Shown one piece after another: positions 1 through 8,406 of a DNA stretch of 64,000 bases. The DNA comes from Treponema_B putidum (GTDB lineage: Bacteria; Spirochaetota; Spirochaetia; Treponematales; Treponemataceae): the NCBI RefSeq assembly GCF_007830595.1, contig NZ_VLLD01000003.1. One strand, given 5' to 3'. The notes beneath the pieces are model-generated. The model was not told where the DNA came from. It ran no database searches and saw nothing but the letters and a program-made list of their open reading frames with translations. The first letter of the stretch is position 1; every line of letters starts with the position of its first letter. The translations under genes were made by a program, and so were the position numbers.

Positions 1-276
1 CATAAAACATTCGTTTAATGAGTCTATGTTTATCAATTTAAGTAGACAGGTTAGCCAATAATAGCAAGGTATTTTCTCTATTCCGAATTCTTTACGAAGT
101 TTTTCTTTTATAATATCTTCAGTTGCCCACTCGTGTATCTCTCTAATATTTTTACGTCCACAAAGAAGTCCAAGTAGTAATATTTTTAAAGCTTCCTTTA
201 CGCTGTAAAAATATCCGTCGTGATTGCTAATTATTTTGATGTCGTTAAAGTAATCAAATATATTTTCTATTTCCAT
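1..276 (-). CDS. ISAs1-like transposase, N-terminal part (runs off the left edge)
   Basis: An open frame on the minus strand starts at ATG 276-274 and stays open for 92 codons to the window edge, so only the N-terminus is visible. It begins MEIENIFDYFND and contains ILLLGLLCGRKNIREIHEW. This resembles the N-terminal associated domain of ISAs1-family (H-repeat) transposases, in which a hydrophobic helix is followed by a W-containing segment. The catalytic DDE part would lie outside the window. A GAAGG motif sits directly before the ATG. Next to it is a truncated ABC transporter gene, so this looks like an insertion. No terminal inverted repeat was recognised between 277 and 315, so the element may be partial. 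Family assignment is from memory of the motif and is moderately sure. Confidence 0.5.
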   Translation of the reverse strand, partial: MEIENIFDYFNDIKIISNHDGYFYSVKEALKILLLGLLCGRKNIREIHEWATEDIIKEKLRKEFGIEKIPCYYWLTCLLKLINIDSLNECFM

Positions 277-310
277 ACCTTCATTATCGGCAGTTTTTAG
301 CAAAATTGAT

Positions 311-928
311 TTCCGTGGCTCAGGCAAAACAACCCTTTCAAAATTGCTCTTAGGTTTGTATGAACCTTCAAAGGGTCATATTATGATTGATGGTAAAAAT
401 ACCTTCGATAATTGTTTTTTACAAGGTGTTTCTTCATTAAGTCAAAATTTTATTACGTATAACGCAAGTTTAAAAGAAAATATTGAAATATCGGATACCC
501 AAAAAAAAGATGATAAAAAAATAGATAATCTTTTAGACTATATTACAATGAACGAAAAAAAGAAAGCTATAAATAAAAATACAATGCTTGGGCCTGAGTT
601 TAACAGGATAGCTCTCTCGAAAGGACAGGAACAATCCTTGGCTCTTGCCCGTTCCTTATATCCTGATTCCTATTTTATTTGTCTTGATGAACCTACTTCG
701 GCCTTGGATCCCGAGGCTGAAGCTTTTATAATTTCGGCTATGAAAAAAATAGTAGAAAATAAAACGGCTGTTGTAATTACACATAGGTTAGCTATGGCAA
801 AAAAAGCAGACCTTATTCTATTTTTAAAAAACGGCAAAATGGCCGAATTCGGTGATTTTGAAACTCTTATGGAAAATAGAGGCGGGTTTTATAATCTTTT
901 TCAAAGTCAGTCAAAATGGTATGTGTAA
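311..928 (+). pseudogene. 5'-truncated ABC exporter ATPase domain
   Basis: The frame encodes the ATPase half of an exporter-type ABC protein from inside the Walker A loop (RGSGKTTL, bases 314-337) to the C-terminus. The signature is LSKGQEQSLALAR (LSKGQ instead of LSGGQ). Walker B is FICLDEPTSALD and the H-loop is VVITHR. No membrane domain or start codon precedes it: upstream in the same frame the reading meets a stop at 251-253, and the DNA there belongs to the transposase-like ORF on the other strand. The first residue of the Walker A glycine pattern is lost near base 311, which marks the likely junction. The longest ORF with a formal start (TTG 344) would lack Walker A and is probably not functional. 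It looks like a peptide or bacteriocin-type exporter broken by insertion. Confidence 0.7.
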
Positions 929-996
929 TTTGAATAATCAGAGAATAATCACCAATAATGGAAAGTAAAATATTCATTCGTCTAAGCTCTCGGCCA

Positions 997-2415
997 TCAA
1001 TTCGATAGAGCCCATTCTTTAAAGGCTGAATAGTCAGGCGGAAGATTAACCGCTTTTAAAGGTTTATATTGTAAACTTTCAAGCTTATCAGGCAAAGACG
1101 GCGGCCTTCCGATAGCCGGTTTCATAATTTCCGGGAATTTTGCAGGATGAGAGGTTTGTAAAACTATTCCTACCATACTGTTACGGTTAATTGATGATGC
1201 CCATGTTTCAACTTCTGCATATTTTAAAGGTATGCCCGGCTCTTCATCATATTCCGATGCTTTTCTCTTTAATGAATTCAGCGCTCCATTATGGACGTCC
1301 TGCCATGCCGTCCAAGCCATAGCACCGTAAGGATCTATTATATAGCCTGTTCTTTCATTACACGACCTAACTGCCGATACGGTTCCCATACCGTCAAGCC
1401 AATAAGGAATTATCTGTTTTTTTAGCTCTTCAAAATCATAAATTTGAAGCATTCTCTTAAAGTTTATTATGTTAGGAATATCCAGAGCCGGAGTGTTGGT
1501 TTTTACAGCCGGTCTTTTTTCATAATCACCAAGGGTGAGCCAATCTGAAAGAGCATGGTTTTCGTTTTCGGCTGAGATAAGCCCTTTAATCGGTGTTCCC
1601 ATTTTTTTTGCAATCAGAGCTGCCGTAAGGGCTGAAAAACTTCCTGATGGTATTGAAGCTATGATTGAAGGATTTTCAATTTTGTTATCATAATCGCTGC
1701 GGTATAAGACGGTTAAGGCTGCATAGACAAAAAAAGCAACTTGAGGTAAAAGAGGAGCTATGTTTAAGGCGCCCCCTGAGACCAATTTTAATTTTTTAAG
1801 TAGATATTCATCTTTTATTGCTTTATCCACAATATTTTCACAATCTTTAAAGGAGCCATCCACACAAATGGCATGAACATTTTTTTGTATTGAAGAAAGG
1901 ATGTTCTCCTGTATCTCCGTTAAGGAGTCCTTGGGGCATAAAAGAATGGCCTTGACTCCCTTAACTTGCGAAACGGCGGCTGCAATTGCACAAGCCCTTT
2001 CTCCCGAGGCAGGTACAATGAGGTTAATCTCTCGGTCTTCATCCTTGTTAAAATATTCTAAAAGATAGGCTAAAAAGCCGGCTCCTATGTCCTTATAGTT
2101 ACAAGTAGGCCCATGAAAAAGCTCCAAAATATAGGTTGTTGGTGCTATAGGGTTTATCGGGAGCCTGTGAGGATAAAATTGAGCTATTATCGACATTAGA
2201 TCGCCATCAGGAATTTCATCCCCGCAAAAGTTTTTTATAATTTCAAAGCCTATATCCCGAAAAGAAGAAGGAGGATTTTTATAAATCATAGCCGGACTTA
2301 TTTTTCCGAATTCCGCCGGCATAAAAAAACCACCCGTTTCTATATTAAATCCTCTTAAAACGGCTTCTTTAAAAGAGACCTGAATGTTTTTATTGGTTAT
2401 ATCGTAAAATTTCAT
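997..2415 (-). CDS. thrC: Threonine synthase
   Basis: A 472-residue PLP enzyme that converts O-phosphohomoserine to threonine in the cytoplasm. The family start YDITNKNIQVSFKEAVL is present. The PLP-binding lysine lies in GPTCNYKDIGAGF (K108). The phosphate-binding glycine/serine loop is visible as SIPSGSFSALTAAL, and the length fits the bacterial class near 430-500 residues. It is transcribed alone and divergently from carD, with a good promoter at 2489-2461. A weak AGGG lies just before the ATG. The neighbouring genes are not threonine-pathway genes, so it is probably a monocistron here. Confidence 0.9.
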   Translation of the reverse strand: MKFYDITNKNIQVSFKEAVLRGFNIETGGFFMPAEFGKISPAMIYKNPPSSFRDIGFEIIKNFCGDEIPDGDLMSIIAQFYPHRLPINPIAPTTYILELFHGPTCNYKDIGAGFLAYLLEYFNKDEDREINLIVPASGERACAIAAAVSQVKGVKAILLCPKDSLTEIQENILSSIQKNVHAICVDGSFKDCENIVDKAIKDEYLLKKLKLVSGGALNIAPLLPQVAFFVYAALTVLYRSDYDNKIENPSIIASIPSGSFSALTAALIAKKMGTPIKGLISAENENHALSDWLTLGDYEKRPAVKTNTPALDIPNIINFKRMLQIYDFEELKKQIIPYWLDGMGTVSAVRSCNERTGYIIDPYGAMAWTAWQDVHNGALNSLKRKASEYDEEPGIPLKYAEVETWASSINRNSMVGIVLQTSHPAKFPEIMKPAIGRPPSLPDKLESLQYKPLKAVNLPPDYSAFKEWALSN

Positions 2416-2460
2416 CCCTACTTATCCACAAGTTTTACATATATTTTGCACACTCGAGTT

Positions 2461-2489
2461 ATTCTACAATAAAAATCATTCAGTGTCAA
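2461..2489 (-). promoter_or_regulatory. Sigma-70-type promoter of thrC
   Basis: On the minus strand TTGACA (2489-2484) is followed after 17 bases by TAGAAT (2466-2461). Transcription would start near 2454, giving a leader of about 40 nt before the thrC ATG at 2415. The -35 is a perfect consensus and the -10 matches at five of six positions. Confidence 0.7.
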
Positions 2490-2540
2490 TTATCCGTATT
2501 ATCCTTGTATTATACTGCATTATCCGTCCTGTTCGCCTCG

Positions 2541-2569
2541 TAGACTAAAAAACATATTTATGCTATAAT
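2541..2569 (+). promoter_or_regulatory. Extended -10 promoter immediately before carD
   Basis: TATAAT at 2564-2569 is preceded by TGC (an extended -10, TGnTATAAT). A weak -35 (TAGACT, 2541-2546) lies 17 bases upstream. The predicted start point, about 2576, is only about four bases before the carD ATG at 2580. There is no Shine-Dalgarno sequence in between, which suggests a leaderless or nearly leaderless mRNA. Confidence 0.6.
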
Positions 2570-2579
2570 TGCCTCACTT

Positions 2580-3209
2580 ATGAGTAAGAAATTTGTTTTT
2601 TCCGCAAAAGAAGTTGTTGTTTACCCGGGTCAGGGCGTTGGCACCATAACCGATATCACAAAAAAAGAGATAGACGGCGAAGTTATAGACTATTATGTTA
2701 TTTATCTATCCGATTCCGATATGACGGTTTTAGTTCCCATAACAGGAATTGATAACCTCGGAATAAGGCGTATAGTAACAAAGGCCGAAGCTGAAACCGC
2801 TCTTAAATTTCTATCTGAAGATTTTGAGCCGATTCCAATCGATTGGAAGGCTCGCTACCAAATGAATATGGACCTATTTAAAAGCGGAGAAATTTTAAAC
2901 ACGGCTTCTGTTGTACGCTCCCTTTACCAGCGAAGTAAAACAAAGGAGCTGCCGATTCAAGAAAGAAAACTTTATGACTCAGCTTATAGAATTTTTCAAG
3001 ATGAAATAGCAGCCGCTATGAAGATGACAAAGACAGAGGTAGAAGCATCAATCCATTTACACCTTGAACCTCTTGGAGGAACTATAGAAAAATTTAAAGA
3101 GGAATATAATGACGATGATGATTTAATCATAAATGATGATAATAGATTTGAAGATGACGATATGGATGAAGACGACGACATAGAAGACTCGGACTATGAG
3201 GACGATTAA
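2580..3209 (+). CDS. carD: CarD-family RNA polymerase-binding regulator
   Basis: The N-terminus KFVFSAKEVVVYPGQGVGTI is the RNAP-interacting domain of CarD/CdnL/TRCF proteins. It is followed by the helical DNA-contacting region (about residues 70-160), with LYQRSKTKELPIQERKLYDSA. CarD proteins stabilise open complexes at promoters, often of rRNA genes. The last 40 residues are almost all Asp/Glu, an acidic tail beyond the usual family length of about 160. The start at 2580 is the only one that keeps the conserved N-terminus, and it has no Shine-Dalgarno site. The 3' end overlaps ispD by 14 bases, so carD, ispD and ispF are probably co-transcribed. Confidence 0.88.
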   Translation: MSKKFVFSAKEVVVYPGQGVGTITDITKKEIDGEVIDYYVIYLSDSDMTVLVPITGIDNLGIRRIVTKAEAETALKFLSEDFEPIPIDWKARYQMNMDLFKSGEILNTASVVRSLYQRSKTKELPIQERKLYDSAYRIFQDEIAAAMKMTKTEVEASIHLHLEPLGGTIEKFKEEYNDDDDLIINDDNRFEDDDMDEDDDIEDSDYEDD

Positions 3210-3939
3210 AAGTTTAGGCTTTGCGGCTGTAGTAACTGCAGCAGGCAAATCCAAACGAATGAAGTTAGATACCAAAAAAGAATATTTAAGATTACCTGAA
3301 TATGGAGAGGGCGTTACGGTTCTCTCCGAATGTATTTTAAAATTTTTACAAACAAATCTATTTGAAGTCATGATTGTTACTGTGCCGTCCTCGGATATTT
3401 CGGATGCACATAATCTAATCTTCAAAGATAAAAGAATTGAAAAAGCCCTGATTGAAAAAAATACAAAAATAATCTTTACGGCAGGAGCCGATACAAGACA
3501 GGCTTCCGTCTTTAAGGCCTTAATCAAACTTGAAGAACTTAAAGAAAAAAATGAAACCGATTTTAACTTTGTGTTAATTCATGACGGAGCCCGTCCGTGG
3601 GTCAGCCCAGAGCTTATAAAAACAGTCTGCACTGAATTAGGCAATCACGGTGCTGTAATTCCCGGCTATCAAGCCGTTGATACGCAAAAAATCATAGACA
3701 AATCCGGCAAAATAACCCAACACCTCAAAAGGAGTTCCGTATATTCGGTTCAGACTCCTCAAGGATTTAACTTTGACAAAATATTACGGGCTCACAAACA
3801 AGCTGTAGGAAACGGAAAAGAATATACCGATGACAGTGAAATTTATGGGGAATTTTCCGGAGATGTTTTTATTTGTGCCGGAGAAATATCCAACAAAAAA
3901 ATAACTTTTAAGGAAGACATAAAATGCGTACAGGCTTAG
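3196..3939 (+). CDS. ispD: 2-C-methyl-D-erythritol 4-phosphate cytidylyltransferase
   Basis: A 247-residue enzyme of the MEP isoprenoid pathway that couples CTP with methylerythritol phosphate. The nucleotide-binding loop VVTAAGKSKRMKLDTKKEY starts at residue 12. The second signature, VLIHDGARPWV, falls near residues 126-136 (D130). The GxG of the common AAGxGxR loop is here GKSKR. It overlaps the end of carD by 14 bases and the next gene, ispF, by 16 bases. The two MEP enzymes are therefore translationally coupled, as is common for ispD-ispF. Confidence 0.93.
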   Translation: MRTIKSLGFAAVVTAAGKSKRMKLDTKKEYLRLPEYGEGVTVLSECILKFLQTNLFEVMIVTVPSSDISDAHNLIFKDKRIEKALIEKNTKIIFTAGADTRQASVFKALIKLEELKEKNETDFNFVLIHDGARPWVSPELIKTVCTELGNHGAVIPGYQAVDTQKIIDKSGKITQHLKRSSVYSVQTPQGFNFDKILRAHKQAVGNGKEYTDDSEIYGEFSGDVFICAGEISNKKITFKEDIKCVQA

Positions 3940-4403
3940 GCTACGACTTACACCGCCTTGTAAGGGGAAAAAAACTTATTATAGGAGGCATTCATATTCC
4001 TTTTAAAAAAGGAGAAAAAGCCCATTCGGATGGAGATGTCCTCCTTCATGCTATAACCGATGCTCTCCTTGGAGCCTGCGGAATGGGAGACATAGGAGAA
4101 TTTTTTCCGCCGGATGATAAAAAATGGAAAGGCGCAAATTCGGCAGACCTCTTATCTGAAGTATGGGCAAAAATAAGTGCAAAGGGCTGGCAAATTCAAA
4201 ACATCGACTGCGTAATAATAATCGAAGAACCTAAAATTCTCCCTTTTAGGGAAGAAATAAGAAAGTCAATAGCCGACATCTTAAAAATAGAAAAAGAGCA
4301 AATTTTTCTAAAAGCAAAAACCGGCGAGGGTATAGGAATAATAGGAAAAGGCAAGGCCGTTGCCGCCCTTGCCTCATGTCTTATCTTTTATACTCAAGGA
4401 TAA
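3924..4403 (+). CDS. ispF: 2-C-methyl-D-erythritol 2,4-cyclodiphosphate synthase
   Basis: At 159 residues it has exactly the family length. It forms the cyclic diphosphate of the MEP pathway and usually works as a trimer. Metal and active-site residues are seen as GYDLHRL (D8, H10), AHSDGDVLLHA (H34, H42) and FLKAKTGEGIG near the C-terminus. The start overlaps ispD. The 3' end overlaps the 3' end of the convergent coiled-coil gene by 23 bases, so the two converging transcripts share their termini. Confidence 0.95.
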   Translation: MRTGLGYDLHRLVRGKKLIIGGIHIPFKKGEKAHSDGDVLLHAITDALLGACGMGDIGEFFPPDDKKWKGANSADLLSEVWAKISAKGWQIQNIDCVIIIEEPKILPFREEIRKSIADILKIEKEQIFLKAKTGEGIGIIGKGKAVAALASCLIFYTQG

Positions 4404-7400
4404 GATCTACTTCCCCTAACGATAGATTTAAAGCCTTTGCAATTTCACTGTTTTTCCATCCTTGCCGGGAAAGTTTTAAGACATTTTCTTTAACACTTAT
4501 TGACGGACTTCCGCTTTCATTCCGTTCAGGTTTTTCGCCTTTAAAGAGGTCTGCCATCAGTTTTAGCTGAGATTCGGACTCGCTTGAGATTTCTTTTAGT
4601 CTGGTTTCAGTGGCGGCAAGCCAGCTTCTGGCCTGTTTTAAGTTATCCATTTTCGAGTTTAAATCTTCCAATGTAGAATCTACGTTTTCAATTTGCTCAC
4701 AAACGGCTTCTGCTCTACCCTGATTTGATAAAAGAGTTTCAAGCGTTACCTTTATCTTTTCCATCTCAGGTGGAATCACACTTACCTCTTCTTTAAATTT
4801 TTTAATATCCGATTCAAGCTCTTTTAAATTTTCAAAAGCTGAATCAATGCTTTCAAGAGTTTGGTTTAATACGGCTTCTTTTTTCTCCAGTCTTTCATAG
4901 CGGGTATTTACATCACCGATACCTTCTTCAAGTTTTCGAATTTGTACTTGATATTGCTGCAAGTCATCATTTACAGCCGTAAGCTCGATAATCTTTTTGT
5001 CCATAGAATCGGAAAGATTATTGAGTTTTACAAATTCACCTTCCAACAGCTCAATATTTTTGCGTTCATTCATAAAGCGATTAACTTTCTGCTTTGCCTC
5101 TTCTTCCAAATGAGTAACTTTCTCATATTGAAGGGCCAAATCGTCCATTGCAGTCCTGTATACTTCAAATTTGGTAACCTCACTTTTAAGAGAAGCAATA
5201 TCTTTTTCCAAGCCCTCTTTTAGTTCATCAGCCCTATCAAAGACTTTAGTTTGAGTAATAAAGGCATTTTGTTTTTTATCAATTTCTTCTATGATTGAAT
5301 TTAAGCGGTCTGAATCGGCTTGTATTTTTTCACGTACCTTTTCTTGGGTTTCATCAAGCCGGTTTCTTACTTCGAGAATCATGTCATTTATATTCTGAAC
5401 CGAAATTTCTGCCTCAGAAGCCGCATCCTTAATTTTTTTATTGATTGCCTCATTGAGTTTTTCTGCCTCAGCATTAAAGCGGTTTGTAACTTCGGAAGCA
5501 TGTTCTTCGATAGCCTTATTTGCAGATGCAATCTTATCATCAACGGAATTTAACTTTGCCTGAATGCCATTAAAGGTTTCGCCGTTCTTTGCAACAAAAT
5601 CCTTGTATTGCGCATTGTACTTAGCATCAAGATTTTTAATTGCATTTTCAGTCAAACCGGCAAAGTTTGTAATCTTTTCGTCAAAAAAGGAGCGGGCATC
5701 GGTAAACTGTTGATCCGTACGGGACTTCCATGTCTCAAAGTCTTTTTTAATTGTCTCAAACTGCTCCTCCGATTCTCCCTTTATTGAAATAAGTTTTTCT
5801 TGCAAAGTCTTTGAAGTGTTTTCAAGCTCTGCATTTTGATTTGATATAGCCTCTTGAACCTGCCCCTTATAAGAAGCAAGCTCACCTTCAAGCTGTTGCG
5901 AAGCCTTTGTTTTTATCTGATTTACATCTGCACGGAAAGATTCTATATATTTCTCTACGGTACCGTCTACGGCAGAAACTCTTGCATTTAGACCGGATTC
6001 AGCATTTTTAACCTTTTCATCCAGTTTTGCAAAAAGAGCCTTATATTCTTCGGCTGCCTGACCAAGTCTTGCACGCAGGTCAGCCTTATATTTTTCTTCC
6101 AAGTCCTTCCTTGCCGATTCATTCTCTGAGGCAAGAAGAGCCATGTTTGCAGACACATCTTCCTTCCACTGATCAAAACTGAGGTTAATAGCTTCGCTTC
6201 GCTTTGCAAGGTCTGCAAAAAAATCGTCTTCAAACATTTTCAGTTTTTCGGAAACATTTGTATAAGCTTTTGCTTTTAAATCATCAATACCGGCATCTAT
6301 AGCCTTCATCCTCTCTCGTATTTTTTCGGAATTAGCGGTAAACTCGTTAAAAAAGTTTTGCTGACTTTGCTTTGCGGCGTTTACATAAGAAGAGAATTCG
6401 GTCATCATTTCGTTTTTAATAAGGCCTTGAGATTTTTCGATTTCCTCTTTTAAGCTGTCGACGTTTTCAATGGCCTTTTCAAATTTTTTAAACCTTTCTT
6501 CGGTTTGAATTTTAAACTCATTTAATTTTTTGTCTGAAAATTTAGAAAGAGAATTTATATTTTCCTGAAAATTGGCTGCAAGAGAATTAAATTGAGAACG
6601 CATTGTAGCTTCGGTCTGATTTAAATCGGCAGAAATCGCATCCGATCTTACCGAAACGGCATCTTCCGCTTCCTTTAGCCTTTCCGAAATGGAATCTATA
6701 CGGGAAGAAATATTTTCTTCTTTTTCGGAAAAATCCGAATTCATTTGAGCAAGGTAGTCTTTAGCCTGAGTTTCCCATTCCGTTTTAAATTCGGCAGCCA
6801 TCTGCCTTGTCCGATTTAAATTATCGTCCATCTGAGCTTCAATCTCTGCAGCGGTTTCTTCAAATTCCTTACGGTAGTTTTGAACCCTTTCTGCCGTTTC
6901 TTCCTTCAATTTAGCAAAAGCAGCTTCTTGAAGAGCACCGGCCTTATCTGCAGCGGAATTATATGCTTCCTTGTAAATATCTTGAAGTTTAATGGAAGTA
7001 ACTTCCAATAATTCTCCCGTATCCCTTTGGGCAGAAGCAAGACGGTTTTCAACGTCGTTTATTACAAGCCTCATTTCATCTAATATTTTGCTTTTATATT
7101 CGCTTAATTTTGCATCTGCTTCGGCTGCAAAGTTTTGTTTTAATTCAGGGATGCTTTCGGTAAGATTATTAAGCTGAACCCTTGCATTATTGATAGCTTT
7201 TGCAAGCGAATCGACAAAATCGGCTTCTCTTGTAATTTCCGTTAAATTTTTTTCTGCCAGGGAGGTCATGTCCATAAGTTTTTGAATAGTTTGTCCGGAT
7301 TCTGAAATATATTCGTCTATTTTTTTGATGGTCTCTGCACGAGCTTCCACAGTTTCCGTTTGTTTTAAAAACATCTTACTTAGGTCATCGAGCTTTTTTA

Positions 7401-7620
7401 CGGTTGCAATAGCCGTACTTTGCTGAACCGCAAGTTCGGTGGAAAGATCGCTCAAAGAAGAGTTTTTTTCGTTTATAAAGACTTCAAGGTCTTCTTTTAT
7501 TTTATCTCCATACCGTTTTGCTTTTTCGATGGATCGGTTATTTTTATCGCTTTGCCTAAAAGCAACAATAATACCCACACAAATTGCCAAGGTTACAATA
7601 TTGAATAGAATATAATTCAT
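4381..7620 (-). CDS. Giant membrane-anchored coiled-coil protein (SpiroCoCo-like)
   Basis: A 1079-residue protein. One N-terminal membrane helix (about residues 3-21, ILFNIVTLAICVGIIVAF) is followed by about 1000 residues rich in Glu, Lys, Ala, Asn and Ser with heptad-like spacing, so a long rod is expected. The last 35 residues (LKLSRQGWKNSEIAKALNLS) look like a small helix-turn-helix of the kind found at the ends of other treponemal coiled-coil proteins. This matches what I know of the spirochaete SpiroCoCo family, whose role is unproven. It may be a cell-body or periplasmic scaffold. AGGTGG lies upstream of the ATG. It converges on ispF. The short-read repeats make internal alignment unreliable by eye. 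Confidence 0.7.
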   Translation of the reverse strand: MNYILFNIVTLAICVGIIVAFRQSDKNNRSIEKAKRYGDKIKEDLEVFINEKNSSLSDLSTELAVQQSTAIATVKKLDDLSKMFLKQTETVEARAETIKKIDEYISESGQTIQKLMDMTSLAEKNLTEITREADFVDSLAKAINNARVQLNNLTESIPELKQNFAAEADAKLSEYKSKILDEMRLVINDVENRLASAQRDTGELLEVTSIKLQDIYKEAYNSAADKAGALQEAAFAKLKEETAERVQNYRKEFEETAAEIEAQMDDNLNRTRQMAAEFKTEWETQAKDYLAQMNSDFSEKEENISSRIDSISERLKEAEDAVSVRSDAISADLNQTEATMRSQFNSLAANFQENINSLSKFSDKKLNEFKIQTEERFKKFEKAIENVDSLKEEIEKSQGLIKNEMMTEFSSYVNAAKQSQQNFFNEFTANSEKIRERMKAIDAGIDDLKAKAYTNVSEKLKMFEDDFFADLAKRSEAINLSFDQWKEDVSANMALLASENESARKDLEEKYKADLRARLGQAAEEYKALFAKLDEKVKNAESGLNARVSAVDGTVEKYIESFRADVNQIKTKASQQLEGELASYKGQVQEAISNQNAELENTSKTLQEKLISIKGESEEQFETIKKDFETWKSRTDQQFTDARSFFDEKITNFAGLTENAIKNLDAKYNAQYKDFVAKNGETFNGIQAKLNSVDDKIASANKAIEEHASEVTNRFNAEAEKLNEAINKKIKDAASEAEISVQNINDMILEVRNRLDETQEKVREKIQADSDRLNSIIEEIDKKQNAFITQTKVFDRADELKEGLEKDIASLKSEVTKFEVYRTAMDDLALQYEKVTHLEEEAKQKVNRFMNERKNIELLEGEFVKLNNLSDSMDKKIIELTAVNDDLQQYQVQIRKLEEGIGDVNTRYERLEKKEAVLNQTLESIDSAFENLKELESDIKKFKEEVSVIPPEMEKIKVTLETLLSNQGRAEAVCEQIENVDSTLEDLNSKMDNLKQARSWLAATETRLKEISSESESQLKLMADLFKGEKPERNESGSPSISVKENVLKLSRQGWKNSEIAKALNLSLGEVDLILEYKR

Positions 7621-7692
7621 TAAAAAGTCCCACCTTTTTTTACACTAGGCCTCATCTTAAATCAGAAAAAACCTGTCTTACATCATATCAGA

Positions 7693-8394
7693 TTATATCA
7701 TAAATTTCAATAATTGGCGATAGTTTGAAAAATAAATATCGGGTTTTTCGGCATCTTTTTGAGCAAAAATCTTTTTAAATAAAATAAATAATCGGCTCTT
7801 TATGCAGGCTGTATACATTCCCGCAGCCTTTGCCCCTGCAACATCATACTTGAGATTGTTTCCTACATAAAGAATCTTATTGCAAGGCAGCTCAAGGGTT
7901 TCTGCCAATTTTTTAAAAGATAAGGGAGAAGGCTTTAGAGCTCCTATCACCTCTGTTCCTAAGACTACATCGCATAGGGGTAAAATGCCCCATACATCAT
8001 TTTTTTGTTCAGGTAAAAAATCTGAAAGAAGAGCAATTTTAAGGCCTTGACTTTTAAATTCTTCTATGGCTTCTTTTACAAAGAAAAAAGGTTTTATTTT
8101 TGCAAAACGTTTTTTCCAACCTATATAAATTTCTTGATCTAAAAATGTTTTTACCTCAGCTTGGGGCTTCCCGCTATGCCTGCTCAATATTTCGGCTTGA
8201 AAATCAAAAAAATCGTTTAAAAGTTTATTAGGATTTTTTTTCTGCCATAATCGAATATCCTTGCGGGTCTTATTAAATGCTGACATAAGATTAAAATTTT
8301 TTAAAAGAAAGGGAATTATATGCAAATTAAAATGCCACGAAGGATAAAGTGTACCGTCAATATCAAAAGCTATAGCAGAAATACCGTACTTCAT
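7693..8394 (-). CDS. HAD-superfamily hydrolase (phosphatase-like)
   Basis: A 233-residue soluble protein. HAD motif I is AFDIDGTLYPSW, with nucleophile D11 and acid/base D13. Motif II is ALLSDF, motif III lysine is in GALKPSPLSF, and motif IV is YVGNNLKYDVAGAKAAG. A helical cap of about 90 residues lies between motifs I and II, as in phosphoglycolate phosphatase or haloacid dehalogenase relatives. The substrate cannot be read from the sequence. It is the last gene of a three-gene operon with the NHL-vWA and TPR proteins. Twelve bases separate it from the upstream stop. Confidence 0.8.
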   Translation of the reverse strand: MKYGISAIAFDIDGTLYPSWHFNLHIIPFLLKNFNLMSAFNKTRKDIRLWQKKNPNKLLNDFFDFQAEILSRHSGKPQAEVKTFLDQEIYIGWKKRFAKIKPFFFVKEAIEEFKSQGLKIALLSDFLPEQKNDVWGILPLCDVVLGTEVIGALKPSPLSFKKLAETLELPCNKILYVGNNLKYDVAGAKAAGMYTACIKSRLFILFKKIFAQKDAEKPDIYFSNYRQLLKFMI

Positions 8395-8406
8395 AGTCTT
8401 TTATTT

